Shown here in pieces: positions 10,987 through 20,404 of a stretch of 64,000 bases of DNA. The stretch spans positions 62,001-126,000 of the forward strand of contig NW_020290028.1 in NCBI RefSeq assembly GCF_003144195.1. Reading direction: 5' to 3'. Both the position numbers and the translations under genes were made by a program. The notes under the pieces were generated by a model. The model saw only the letters and a list, made by a program, of their open reading frames with translations. It was not told where the DNA came from and did no database searches. Source of the DNA: Ceraceosorus guamensis (taxonomy: Eukaryota; Basidiomycota; Exobasidiomycetes; Ceraceosorales; Ceraceosoraceae). Position 1 is the stretch's first letter. Every line of letters starts with the position of its first letter.

Positions 10987-13601
10987 ATGTCACGCTCAGT
11001 CCGCACACACCGCTCCAACTCTAGCCGTTCAGGGGTCGAAGAGGATCCGGATGCAGTCCCTTTGCTCAGCGTACGCAGCGAAGGACAATTCGCATTGGAT
11101 GAGGATACACAGCCCATGAGAGGAGATGAGGATGCGTACGGTTCGGATGAAGCGGAGGAGCAGGGCAACAAATATCCGCCCACGTCTGCCCCTCCTACGT
11201 ACGAACAGGCACTAGGAATGCTGGGAGAAGGCTCTTCCGGAAGTGTGCAGCGTGGTGGTGGGGGTGGTGGTGTTAGAGGAATGCGCAACAATGATAACCA
11301 TGGACGATGGAGAGATTCCATCCCTCAAAGGATTAGGAATTGCACATCCGATCTCGACCTGCGTCCTCCCACCTACCTTTTGCAGCCTGTGCTGGATGGA
11401 AGCAAAGCTGCAGCGCTCAAGCTGTACTCTTTGATATGCAGACTTTGGCCCAGCAGCAGGTTGGGACAAGCAGGATTGGCGCTTGCTGGAATGTGGATAC
11501 TCGTAGTCTTTTCTGGACCGGTCTTTGAGGTCAGGGACTGGGATCAGTCCAGAGGTGATAGGGATCGACATCGAGCAGAGTGGTGGAAAGGCGTTGGAGA
11601 TGTGAGGGTGGCGGATGTGAGTCATGCGTCGTTGTTGTGACTCTTTCTCGCTGGTGTTGCGGTGAAAGGGGCGAGGATGTGCGCGCTTCCTCGCCTCGCC
11701 GCTAGCAAACGTGCCTTGCATCGAGCACACGAAGCGAGCTGAGCGTCTGTTTTTTTTTTGGCTTTTCGCACACCCTTTTTTGCACCCAGGATCTCAAACA
11801 AGCGCCAACAGCTCCGGGTCCCATCTCAGGCGACGGTCATATCGTCTTGCCAGCGGAGTGGTCCGACCCTCATTGCGCCCTATTCACCTATCGTGGATAT
11901 CCGCCCTACTGTCGAACCAGCGCATCTTTTAACCTGAGCATACCCGATTCTTTTGCAGGCACAGCATCCAACTTTGTCTATGCGGATCCACTGCGATTGT
12001 CGGGCATGAGCGATGGGCGAGGCAGGGTGCCTGGAAGGATCTTGGTAAGGAGAGCGAGGGACACAAGGGAGGAGATCAGGCATGAGGATGGGACACCTTT
12101 GATTGGGGTTAGGGTGGAAGCTAGGTATGAGAGAGGAAGTCCAGGTTTGCTCAGAGGCGTGTCTGTGGGTAAAATGTTGGCGGGCGTTTGGGGTCAAGGA
12201 GTAGGCATCTATGTGAGTTGTGCAATGCGCATACGAGGCTGAGGCGTGCAAGGTTTGTCTCGTTCAACGTGATGCCTACTCTTCACTTTTTGCTTTTTCA
12301 AACTTGCACGTCGCAGTCACTCCCCTTGACACATCAATTGCGCAACAGGTTCCCGCCGCCCCTCTCGTTCGAGATTCGCGTAATCCTTCCGAGCAGTCCG
12401 AGCGCCTTGCCGGCCCTCAAGCTGGAAGCTGCAGCGATGGATATCGATTTCATGCACCTGGACGAGCTGGACTACGATGCCGACTCCCTCGCGGAATCTG
12501 CATCTACGGGAAGCGAGTCGAATAGACCAGCGCAAGAAGAGTGGTCCAAGGCGGTCGATACGGAAGGGATTTATTATGGCAGATTGCAGCTCTCTTCGGG
12601 AGATGGGAGTGTGCGCATCGGGAGCGGCGGAGCGCTCGCAGTCTCTCATGTACATGCACGAGCCACGTCGGGCAACATCGCGGTCGAGGGACCTCTCATC
12701 GCACCGGCCGTAGAGCTGCACTCGGACAATGGCATCGTTCGACTGGGCAGAAAAGCCGGTTCGAGTGCTTCGTCGACGCGCCCTAGAAGGAGAAGAGGAG
12801 AAGAGGCAAACGAAGAAGCTTCTATAAAGGTTTGGAAATCGGCAGTGTTGGATACTTGGAATGGAGCGGTGGTGCTGGAAAAGGGATCGGTGGTGCAGGG
12901 ACCGCAACTCAGAGGTACTTCGCGCAATGGACGCATAGAGGGAGAAGGCGTTTGGGCCACTGTGAGTTCGGCGAGGCAAGGGGGGCGGGAAAGAAGGGCA
13001 TTTTTTTGCCCCAGATAGACACCTCTTTCTCTTGGGCACCTGCACCTCTCTTCGCAACGTTTCTGAGGACTCATCATTCTGGCTCTTTACTCTGTCTTGA
13101 TTGCTGCAGAATGGTACGCTTTTACTTCGCTCGACGACTGGCAACATCGATAGTCGAGTATCGGTGCTGGATCCTTTGGCGCCCCGCACGTCCTCATCAG
13201 CCGTCGGATCAAGATCGATCGACGTGCGAGCCGACTCCACATCCGGCAGCGTGCATCTCAAGTACATTTCGCACGCACCCAGCATCATCCTGCACAGCAT
13301 CGTCTCGTGCAAATCCAACAACGTCTCCACCACGCTCCATCGAAACTTTTTCGGCGACTGGAACGTGAGGGCGGCAAAGAGGTTGGGGGTGAGGGTAAAG
13401 AGACCGCCGAATGATGGGGTTAGGGGGGATTGGATCAGCCAGGGAAGAAGAGTTGGACAGATGGAAGAGAGCGAAAAGGGAAGTTTGAATAGAGCTCCTT
13501 TGTTGGGACAAGCGAAGGAACAGCAGCAGGGATCACAAGGCGAAGTTGGATCAGCGGAAGTTAGCAGTGCGCTCGGAGAGGCTTCCATCGAGTTTGCATA
13601 G
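10987..13601 (+). CDS. Single-pass membrane protein with DUF4097-like beta-solenoid ectodomain and two PPxY motifs
   Basis: Function unknown. Model: join(10987..11616,11790..12212,12317..12961,13110..13601), 729 aa; every junction keeps phase. An acidic, probably cytosolic N-terminus (1-158) carries two PPTY motifs (residues 69-72 and 127-130), which are WW-domain ligands typical of Rsp5/Nedd4 substrates. One hydrophobic segment (about 159-180, AGLALAGMWILVVFSGPVF) suggests type II topology. The remaining about 550 residues contain repeated short strands with a TSGNIxxxG / DNGIVRL / RNGRIEG / TTGNIDS pattern, as in fungal DUF4097/adhesin-like right-handed solenoids. The family name is my inference from repeat pattern; the gene model is firmer than the function. 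Cys are few. Tail is basic then Gln-rich. Confidence 0.8.
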
Positions 13602-15474
13602 CGTTTTTTTTCTTTAATTCATTCCGTCCGAGTTGCGAAGCAAGAACACTGGGGGGGAAATGCACGTTGATAAAAGCCGACAGACCGAATTTCTGCTGCT
13701 GCTGTGCCTTTTGTGATGCCCCAGGGAAAGCGATGCGCTCGATAGGGTGTTGATTGACGTATGCTCGAGAATGTTGCCAAGGGCGAGGTCCATACGCATC
13801 ACCATTTCAGATCAGTCTCATTGACGAGCATCTCGGGGACACGAGAGTCGAAAATATATACAACGGAACCGACTCGACGAGCATTTCTCCTTCCCTCTCT
13901 GTCTCTCTCCCTCTCCCTCCCTCCATCTCTCTCTCTCCCTTTCTCTCTTTCTCTCTCTGGCCTTTTCTCTCGAGGGCAATCCAGAGAAAGATGCTGTTCG
14001 ATGCGATGACAATCTCTGCAAACGGCACGAGGCACCGACCGACCGAGCCGGCTGGTCGAGAACAGCCTCAGAAGGTGTGCGCGCGCTGCGCGCGCTGCTC
14101 TTCTTCTCGCTTATGAACGCCACCCTCGAGTACTTCTTGACCAAATTTCACTCCCAATCCCGGACTTGGCACCTGCGCCTGTAATTTGGTCGAAGCTGGA
14201 CCATTGCGGGCAGGGGAAAAGAAACGCGCGAAGAGATGCCGAAAAGAATAAAGGGGTAGGGGGGGAAAAATTCGTGGTGAGCTTCTACGCACCTCTGCTT
14301 CATGATTCGCTGAAAGATTTTGGGGACTTGCACCAGCTTCCACCCTGCACAGAAAAAGACGCGGAACGGGGCAGGCTGCAAGCGTGTCTGAACGAGCTTC
14401 GTCCTCCGCACGCCCAAGCTCCCACCCCACTGCCCCCCTCTCTTTTTGTTTAGCCCGATCGCAGAAAGGCATGCTTTGCAGCTTGAGCGCCCCTCCCAAC
14501 ATCTCAGAAGTATCTGAACAATATCCTCAATCTGACGTTTCCGCTTTTCCCTTTGCACGAGCTGGAAGCTCGCCCGTAGGTGCGCAACGTTCCGTAGGCT
14601 ATCCGTTTCTTGCAAGCAAACCCCCTCTCGTCCTGTCCCTCCCCTATTCCGATGCTACTCTTCCGGCTCGTGAAATACGAGAGAAGAGGTGGAATCGAGA
14701 GCGAAGGGGAAAGACGAGAGAGAGTTTTCCTTCATCATACCCTGTTGGTGCGGACGGATGCGACGCTTGGCTCGTACCCTAATCTAGGCCCCCCCTTTTG
14801 TCGCATTCCAGACCATAAGACGACGAAGGGGATTGGCGCGCGCAAACTCACACTGTCTCCGTCTTTTGTTTATCCAGAACCCGTCTCCCCTTGCCCTCGC
14901 TCGAAACGTCTTGGACATCCACTGCGGAATGCGAAGGCTAGCGAACGAGCGAGCGAGCGAGCGAAGAGCGTCGCACCGGGGAAATGCGGATGGGAAGTTG
15001 TTGGGGAGTATGCCGCCCCCTGGTCGAAAGTGCGAGGCAAGCGGTTGCAAAGTGCAGCGAAGGGTGTTGCTTGGCGATCGAAGGCCAAGGGAACGGAAAA
15101 GGCGAGCTACGGAGGGAGCAGGGGCCACGCTGCTTGCTCGACCTTTGCAAGTACGAGCTCGATTTCGAGTGGAGGTGCGAAGGAATGAAAAGGTCTGCAC
15201 TGCCGTTCCTGGTGCGGCGTGTGACTGAAAGACAAAGGCAAGAAGCTGATTAGGTTTCCACTCGAGCTCCTCCCTTTCCCAGAGCGGAACCTGCGCGCAG
15301 TTTGTGCCGAGGCGAAAGAAGATTTATACTGCAGATGACTGATGGGCACGAAACAGGGCGGAGGAACTGGTGCGAATTGGATTCTTGCTGCGATTGAAAG
15401 TGATTTGCTGGGAAACTTTTAAAAGGTGCGTAGAAGAGGAGCCCGAGACGACGAAATGGCTGCGCGAGTGTGCT
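13602..15474. other. 1.9-kb stretch between convergent genes, no gene assigned
   Basis: Contains a pyrimidine (CT-rich) tract at about 13885-13958 and several open frames of 130-190 codons on both strands (for example 14148-14615 minus and 14610-15188 plus). None shows a domain, a convincing splice structure or a plausible composition. An unrecognised small gene or noncoding transcript cannot be excluded. Confidence 0.4.
13885..13958. repeat. Polypyrimidine (CT-rich) tract
   Basis: Nearly pure C/T for about 75 bases on the plus strand, mainly CTCT and CCCT units. Confidence 0.85.
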
Positions 15475-16156
15475 TTAATACAAAGAGCTGACCAGCCTGC
15501 AGATAGAGGAGCGCATCGAGTGTCAGAGTAGGCAAGTGCGATGGCTTGGAATAAGGAGCTGCTGCTGGTGCTCCTGCTGTGGTCTCGCGCGCTCGACGAC
15601 ATGTGCAATCGCAGCGCAAACGTACGACTCACCAATCCAAACCCTCTTCCAACCCTTGACCTTTGAGAGCGGAGCATTCCTGCACAGTCCAGCTCCTCTC
15701 CTTCATCTCCACCAAGTCGAGTCTTTCGGTGATCTGTTCCGCTTTCAGCGCATGATCCAGATCCTGCTTGTTCGCCAACACCAACAATTTCGTATTCTTC
15801 AATTCCTCTTCTTGCAAGATGGCGTGCAATTCTTCCTTGCTGGTATCCAACCTCTTTGCATCGGCCGCATCGATGACAAAGATGACGGCGGTAGTGTTTG
15901 CGTAATAACATCTCCAATAAGGTCGGATACTGCTTTGACCTCCCAAATCCCATACTTGAAAGGAGATGTTCTTGTAGCGCACAGTCTCGACGTTGAAGCC
16001 TATCGTTGGTGTCGTACCCACCACCTCACCCAGTTGTAGTCGGTACAGGATGGTCGTCTTGCCTGCGCTGTCTAGACCAAGCATGAGGATGCGCACTTCT
16101 CGATTGCGCGACCAGAAGGCTAGAGGACCTAGCAGGGAGGAGAATGTGATCCCCAT
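15475..16156 (-). CDS. ARL1: ARF-like GTPase ARL1
   Basis: Small GTPase of the trans-Golgi that recruits golgins and tethering factors. Model: complement(join(15475..15496,15633..16156)), 181 aa, the usual ARL1 length. Gly2 for N-myristoylation is followed by an amphipathic N-terminal helix. P-loop GLDSAGKT at 27-34, switch [11 protein letters not shown], switch [19 protein letters not shown], base-recognition NKQD and the CSALKG motif are all present. The second exon is 22 nt; a 136-nt intron interrupts the final DWLV motif and gives the ending DWLVSSLY. Residue 30 is Ser where Gly or Ala is usual in the ARF P-loop. Convergent with the membrane beta-solenoid gene. Confidence 0.94.
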
Positions 16157-16690
16157 GATGTGGGAGGAAGAGCGCGAGTGAAAGAGTGAGAGGGATGTTG
16201 ACTGCCTCTACCCCTTTGCGGCTCCGGTCTATCGTATCTCGTCGTGCTGTGCTGATGACAAAGTGGTGTGGCTAATCTGGCCTCACTGACGAGTCGTATC
16301 CGTGTCGTGAATGCCGAACTAGGCTTAGCTCAAGGGCCCAGACACGGTGAGGTAAAGAGAGAGGGAGGCGCTCTTCTGGTGACGAGTGCAAATCAACAAG
16401 GAGAGCACAAGTCCAAGGAAAGGCATAGAGTCAGCCAGCCGTCTTGACTTCCGAGTTGATGCTGCAAGACTGCTGCTTGTCTCGGTGGTGGTGGTGGTGT
16501 ATGCGTGCGTGCGTGTGTGTGTGTGTGTGTGCGCGTGCGTGCCTGCGTGCCTGCGTGCGTGCCTGCGTGTGTGTGGGTGTGAAAAGAGGGTCGCGCGCGC
16601 TCAGCTAGCCGAGCCCCCCATGCACCCATGCAGGCAGGCAGCAGTTGCATGATGAAATCGGGACCGCGGCGGGGACACGCACGCATCAAA
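16157..16690. promoter_or_regulatory. ARL1 upstream region up to the island boundary
   Basis: About 530 bases. It holds ARL1's promoter and an alternating purine-pyrimidine tract (16501-16580); nothing coding was recognised. Confidence 0.5.
16501..16580. repeat. Alternating purine-pyrimidine TGCG/TGTG/CCTGCG tract
   Basis: About 80 bases of TGCG, TG and TGCC units, an alternation that could adopt Z-DNA. It lies just outside the left inverted-repeat arm. Confidence 0.85.
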
Positions 16691-16805
16691 CAGCAGGCGT
16701 GTTGGAGCAAGTTTCACTGCAATGATGACTGGTGAGTGCATCCATGTCAAAGTATGAATGGACAATCTGCTTTAGTATATATCAACACTTCCATCCACGA
16801 GCAAA
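16691..16805. repeat. Left arm of 115-bp inverted repeat bounding the island
   Basis: Reverse complement of 27235-27349 with two mismatches in 115 bases. The arm ends four bases before the tRNA-Ala gene. Beyond it there is only weak further matching (a short GGGG). I see no clear target-site duplication outside the arms. Confidence 0.95.
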
Positions 16806-16809
16806 CAAT

Positions 16810-16897
16810 GGGGTTTTGGCCTAGTGGTATGGCGTCTCGTTTGCAATTTGCAACCGTTGAGTCGAGAAGATCGGGGGTTCGATCCCCCCAGACTCCA
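16810..16897 (+). tRNA. tRNA-Ala (anticodon UGC) with 16-nt intron
   Basis: The cloverleaf folds fully by eye. The acceptor stem GGGGTTT pairs with AGACTCC, with discriminator A and the G3-U70 pair that marks alanine tRNAs. The D arm is GCC/GGC. The anticodon stem TCTCG/CGAGA closes a 23-nt loop, i.e. a 7-nt loop plus a 16-nt intron (about 16846-16861) after the base 3' of the anticodon TGC (16842-16844). The T arm has GGGGG/CCCCC around TTCGATC, giving a perfect B box. A T run follows directly (16898-16902) and fits a Pol III terminator. A Cys(GCA) reading would break the anticodon stem, so Ala is preferred. Confidence 0.88.
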
Positions 16898-16902
16898 TTT
16901 TT
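16898..16902 (+). terminator. Pol III T-run terminator of tRNA-Ala
   Basis: Five consecutive T immediately after the discriminator base of the tRNA. Confidence 0.7.
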
Positions 16903-18447
16903 CGTGTCGAATTTTATTTCTGATCGATTTTGTGTTGCGTGCATGTCGGTGCTGCGCGTCGTGGAATTCTGTCATACGGCTTCAACACGTCTCTAGGGCA
17001 GTGTTTTGGACAAGTGTGGAGAGGTTCCAAGGGATCTGTAGACTCTCCTCTCTCTGCCTTTGCAGTTCATACAGGCATTGACCTCATCTCCCTCAGCCTA
17101 AAACATGCCCTGAATTGATACCAAGACATCTCAAGAAACATCAAGAGCTGCCCGCACAGGTCCTCACTGGACAACAAGCTCAAACTCTGCCCTTCTTCAG
17201 AACACATGGCTCTTTCATGCAGCAGTGCTCCTTATCTTGCCCAACTTATACAGAAGACCGCTAGGAAAAGAGTCTACACAGAGACAGCACTGTCAAAAAG
17301 AGAGGTTTCTTGGAGTCACATTGTGAGGCAGAGGTCAGTAACAAAGGCGCATGAGCCAGCTGAGCAAATGTTGTCAGTATGCTGCTGGGTCCAATATCAG
17401 CATTGGAGGCAGTAGGTCTGGCCCGATGCCTGCGCGTAGTCACGTTCTGGAACCTCAACAGTGCATGCTTTCATCTGTGAGGTCATGCTCTCCCTGCTCA
17501 CTCTGCACTCTCCTTCACCGCCCGCCCCTGGCTCCTGAATGTCATGAACGCGCGTAGCAAGAAGCACACGCTAGCGTCTCTTGCAATCTCTCAGGACAGT
17601 GCACAGCTTAATGTTGCATGCCTTCCAAGATAGCAAGCCAATCAGGAGCCAGCTCTGTGGTCGTGCACTGCAAAGGCTGCTAGGCAAGGTGCATCACACT
17701 GCATCAGCTCCAATGGACCGCTCAAGGGGTGACACAGTCCTTGGGGCGTCGTTATGATGACTGCTGCAAAACACTGACCCATTCACAATCCGTTCCTGAA
17801 CTCCTTCCAGCAGCTCTCGAAAGATCAGACAAGGGTCCACACACTCAGCAGGATGTGGTTGAAGCAGTATCCTAGATGGGCTGGCTGGGACGTTTAAGGT
17901 TACTTCTGAGCACTGCGTGTGAGTGGAAGGATCCAAGGATTCCACATGAGGCAAGAGCTGAATTGTCGTCTGATACCTTTTGAGGTCACGCTTTGCTCGC
18001 TGGCTGCAAAGGCTTTGGCTCTTTGTTGCCATCATTCAATGTGCACAACATGCTCTGGTCAATGTACTCTTGCCATCTGCTCTCTCTGTGCCAGTTTCCT
18101 TGTTGCTGCAAGCTCAACATGAGATCAGCTATCAAGACATTGGAAGTGAGCTCGTCACGAAGCGGAGATGCAAAGCCACACCTGAACAAGAGAGAGGTTG
18201 GTCATGAGAACAAAGCAGCGCTGGGAGAGATGTAGAAGGAGGAAACAAAGCTTGAGATGTACAAGGAACAACGCACAGAAGCGGGAGCTTTTCTTATTCG
18301 AAGAAGTGCAAAGATGAACGCTAAGGTTGCAAAGGCAAATACTTTGAAGTGAAGGCTTTGGTCACAGTAGGAGCGGCTTGGGGCCAATGCAATTCTGCAA
18401 TGAGTTGCTTGGGTATCTGCTTTGCCTGGCCACAGGAGGTTACCTGG

Positions 18448-18501
18448 GGCAAAGGGGGCAAAGGTGGCAAAGGTGGCAAAGGTGGCAAAGGTGGCAAAGG
18501 G
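18448..18501. repeat. 9-bp minisatellite, six units
   Basis: Six GGCAAAGGT-type units in tandem; the first and last end in GGG instead of GGT. Confidence 0.9.
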
Positions 18502-18877
18502 GAGAGACTACAGACCTACTTTTGGCGAACAACAAGTAGATTGTCTGCGTCTCTTCTCTGTCTGGTAAGCTGGAACTCAATGTCAGGATCGACACTGCAG
18601 AGTATATCTCACATCTGTTCCCAACAGGACGATTCTTTGCATGACTCTGTGATCACTCAAAGACACGTAGAGTCACTCATTTCGCTCTGAAGCATTGTCA
18701 TGTCAGACAGCCAGAGGTCACAAAGGGCGCATCTTCTGTGTGCACTAAAACCAATGTCTTTGAGCTCAAAAGGAACGCAAGCACCGAAAACGGAAGGATG
18801 CGTTGATGCGTAGTGTGCAAACGGAGCTTGTCGAGGATGACACTGGGGTGACCATATGAGGGGAAGGGGAAAAAAAA

Positions 18878-18894
18878 GGGGGGGGGGGGGGGGG
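18878..18894. repeat. Homopolymer of 17 G
   Basis: Uninterrupted G run following an A run, just downstream of the zinc-finger gene's 3' end. The length may be an assembly estimate. Confidence 0.85.
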
Positions 18895-19064
18895 AAATGA
18901 GGATGTGCGGAGGGAAAGGCAAGCCAGCGATGGTCCAGAGGCACGGAGGGAAAGAGAAGCCGGTAACTGCGATCATCGCAAGAAGCTGGCGACCGTCGAG
19001 GAAAGCGCTTTGGGGCCCTAGAAACATGAGGCTTCGAGGCGCCTCCGTGCAAGTAGATCGTCGC

Positions 19065-20120
19065 TCAGGATCCCGATGGGCCGCTCTGCTGCGTTGGCAC
19101 TTGATTTGCCGCAAGTTCCACCCTGCCGCCGAAGATTGGAAGCCTCCCAGGAGCAAGCTTGAGGGGCACTGCCTGCAAGGGTTGCTGCGGCAAGGGCGTT
19201 GCACTGCTTTGGCCCCAGAGGAGGAGATCAATGAGTGACCCTTGACCAGATCCTCGAGCCGCCACATGCTTATCATCCCGTGGTGACACTGCTGCCTTCA
19301 GGATGCGCCTCTGGAGCTCTGTGGGCAGCTCCAGGAAAGACATGCAGGGGTCCCCGCTGATGGCTTTGCGCCTGCCTTGGCGGCAATGCTCCACTCGATA
19401 GGTCGCATGCGAAGGGCAGTGCAAAAATCGTTTGGAGCATTTGGCGCAAGTGAACCAGCGCACGGTGCCCTCGTGGGGAAGCTGACCGGTGTTGGTTCGC
19501 ACGAAGCCGCTCCCTGTGAGCAGAGAGCAAAAGGGATGAGCTGATGTACCAGGCTTCTCACACGCACATCACTTACCGTTCTGGTCGACGTCTTGCCAAA
19601 TGGCTGAGACTATCTTGCCAAAATGCCGCTTGTGGTCAGTGTCGATCGACCATGGCAAACCGGTTGCTCGCGCCGTTCCCGTGGCCATGTGCAGGATGAC
19701 CAGATCGAGGGCTTGGGCGAGGGAGTACCCATTCTCAGCAACAAGGTCGGCTTCGTCCTTTGCCCAAACGCGGTCTTCTGGGGTCAGGCAGGCTGCAAGA
19801 CTGGGGGGCAGAAGCTGGCTTGCGGGGCAGCTGACAAGATCGCTCTGGACCGCTGCAGATATCTGGCCAGGGGCTGCCTCTGCTGCTACTTGGGCCTTCC
19901 AGTGGTCCACGTCTGAGGGCCAGAGGAGCTCGACAGTGTTGAGGTCCTTGTGCTTTTCGACCAGGGTGTAGGTCTGGCCGTTGGAGCACTTGTACCTGTG
20001 GCCCATGCGCACGAGTCCAGTCAGACCACAATGTCTGCAAGAGATGGCAAATACAGCCTCTGGCATTGAGATGGACCGAGCTGACGCAGTAAGCTCCTTT
20101 GCTGCAGCTGCAGACAGCAT
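19065..20120 (-). CDS. Unrecognised zinc-finger protein of the island
   Basis: Model: complement(join(19065..19513,19577..20120)), 330 aa with one 63-nt intron that has good GTAAGT/CACAG signals and keeps phase. Two Cys/His clusters are visible: CRHCG with a further Cys in YKCSNG (about 28-45), and FTCAKC followed by HCPSH and EHC (about 204-225). Together they suggest zinc-ribbon or classical-like metal binding. The middle contains a predicted helical region (PEDRVWAKDEADLVAENGYS). The C-terminus is Pro/Gln/Gly-rich with no obvious domain. No family recognised. It lies 285 bases downstream of, and in the same orientation as, the tandem unknown genes, so it may belong to the same element. The start could be further upstream. 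Confidence 0.55.
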
Positions 20121-20404
20121 TGCTGTCTGGCCGTTGCCTTTGCTGAATTGTGCAGCTGAACGTTGGAGGGAGTCGCCTGGGGCAAGAGCAGGGTGGCCGA
20201 CAATGACGGTCAGATGGTGAGGGTTAGGAGCACTGGACGCGCGCTCCGCGCCACAAGTCTGAGCATTGTCTGTCTGCGCGTGGATCTAATCTCATATATA
20301 AAACCGTTGTGCGCGCAATACATGGTACGCGTCACCCACCCAACCAATCGATTTGCAAGATCCCCTCCTCACCCGACAACAGCGATCGTTCGAATGCCTA
20401 ACGC

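Larger units (their letters stand above)
16903..19064. other. Decayed-looking, non-coding part of the island
   Basis: About 2.2 kb with no open frame above roughly 115 codons until near 18.7 kb. Composition is less GC-rich than flanking genes and rich in CA/TG. It holds a 9-bp minisatellite and a 17-G run. It may be an old, decayed insertion; no family could be recognised. Confidence 0.4.

Noticed and set aside
14148-14615. 155-codon minus-strand frame (REKRKRQIEDIVQILL)
   Set aside because: Helix-like start but no family, and no consistent splice partners up- or downstream.
16842-16844. tRNA-Cys (GCA) reading of the tRNA
   Set aside because: It would break the fifth anticodon-stem pair and add an extra base before the stem; G3-U70 also favours alanine.
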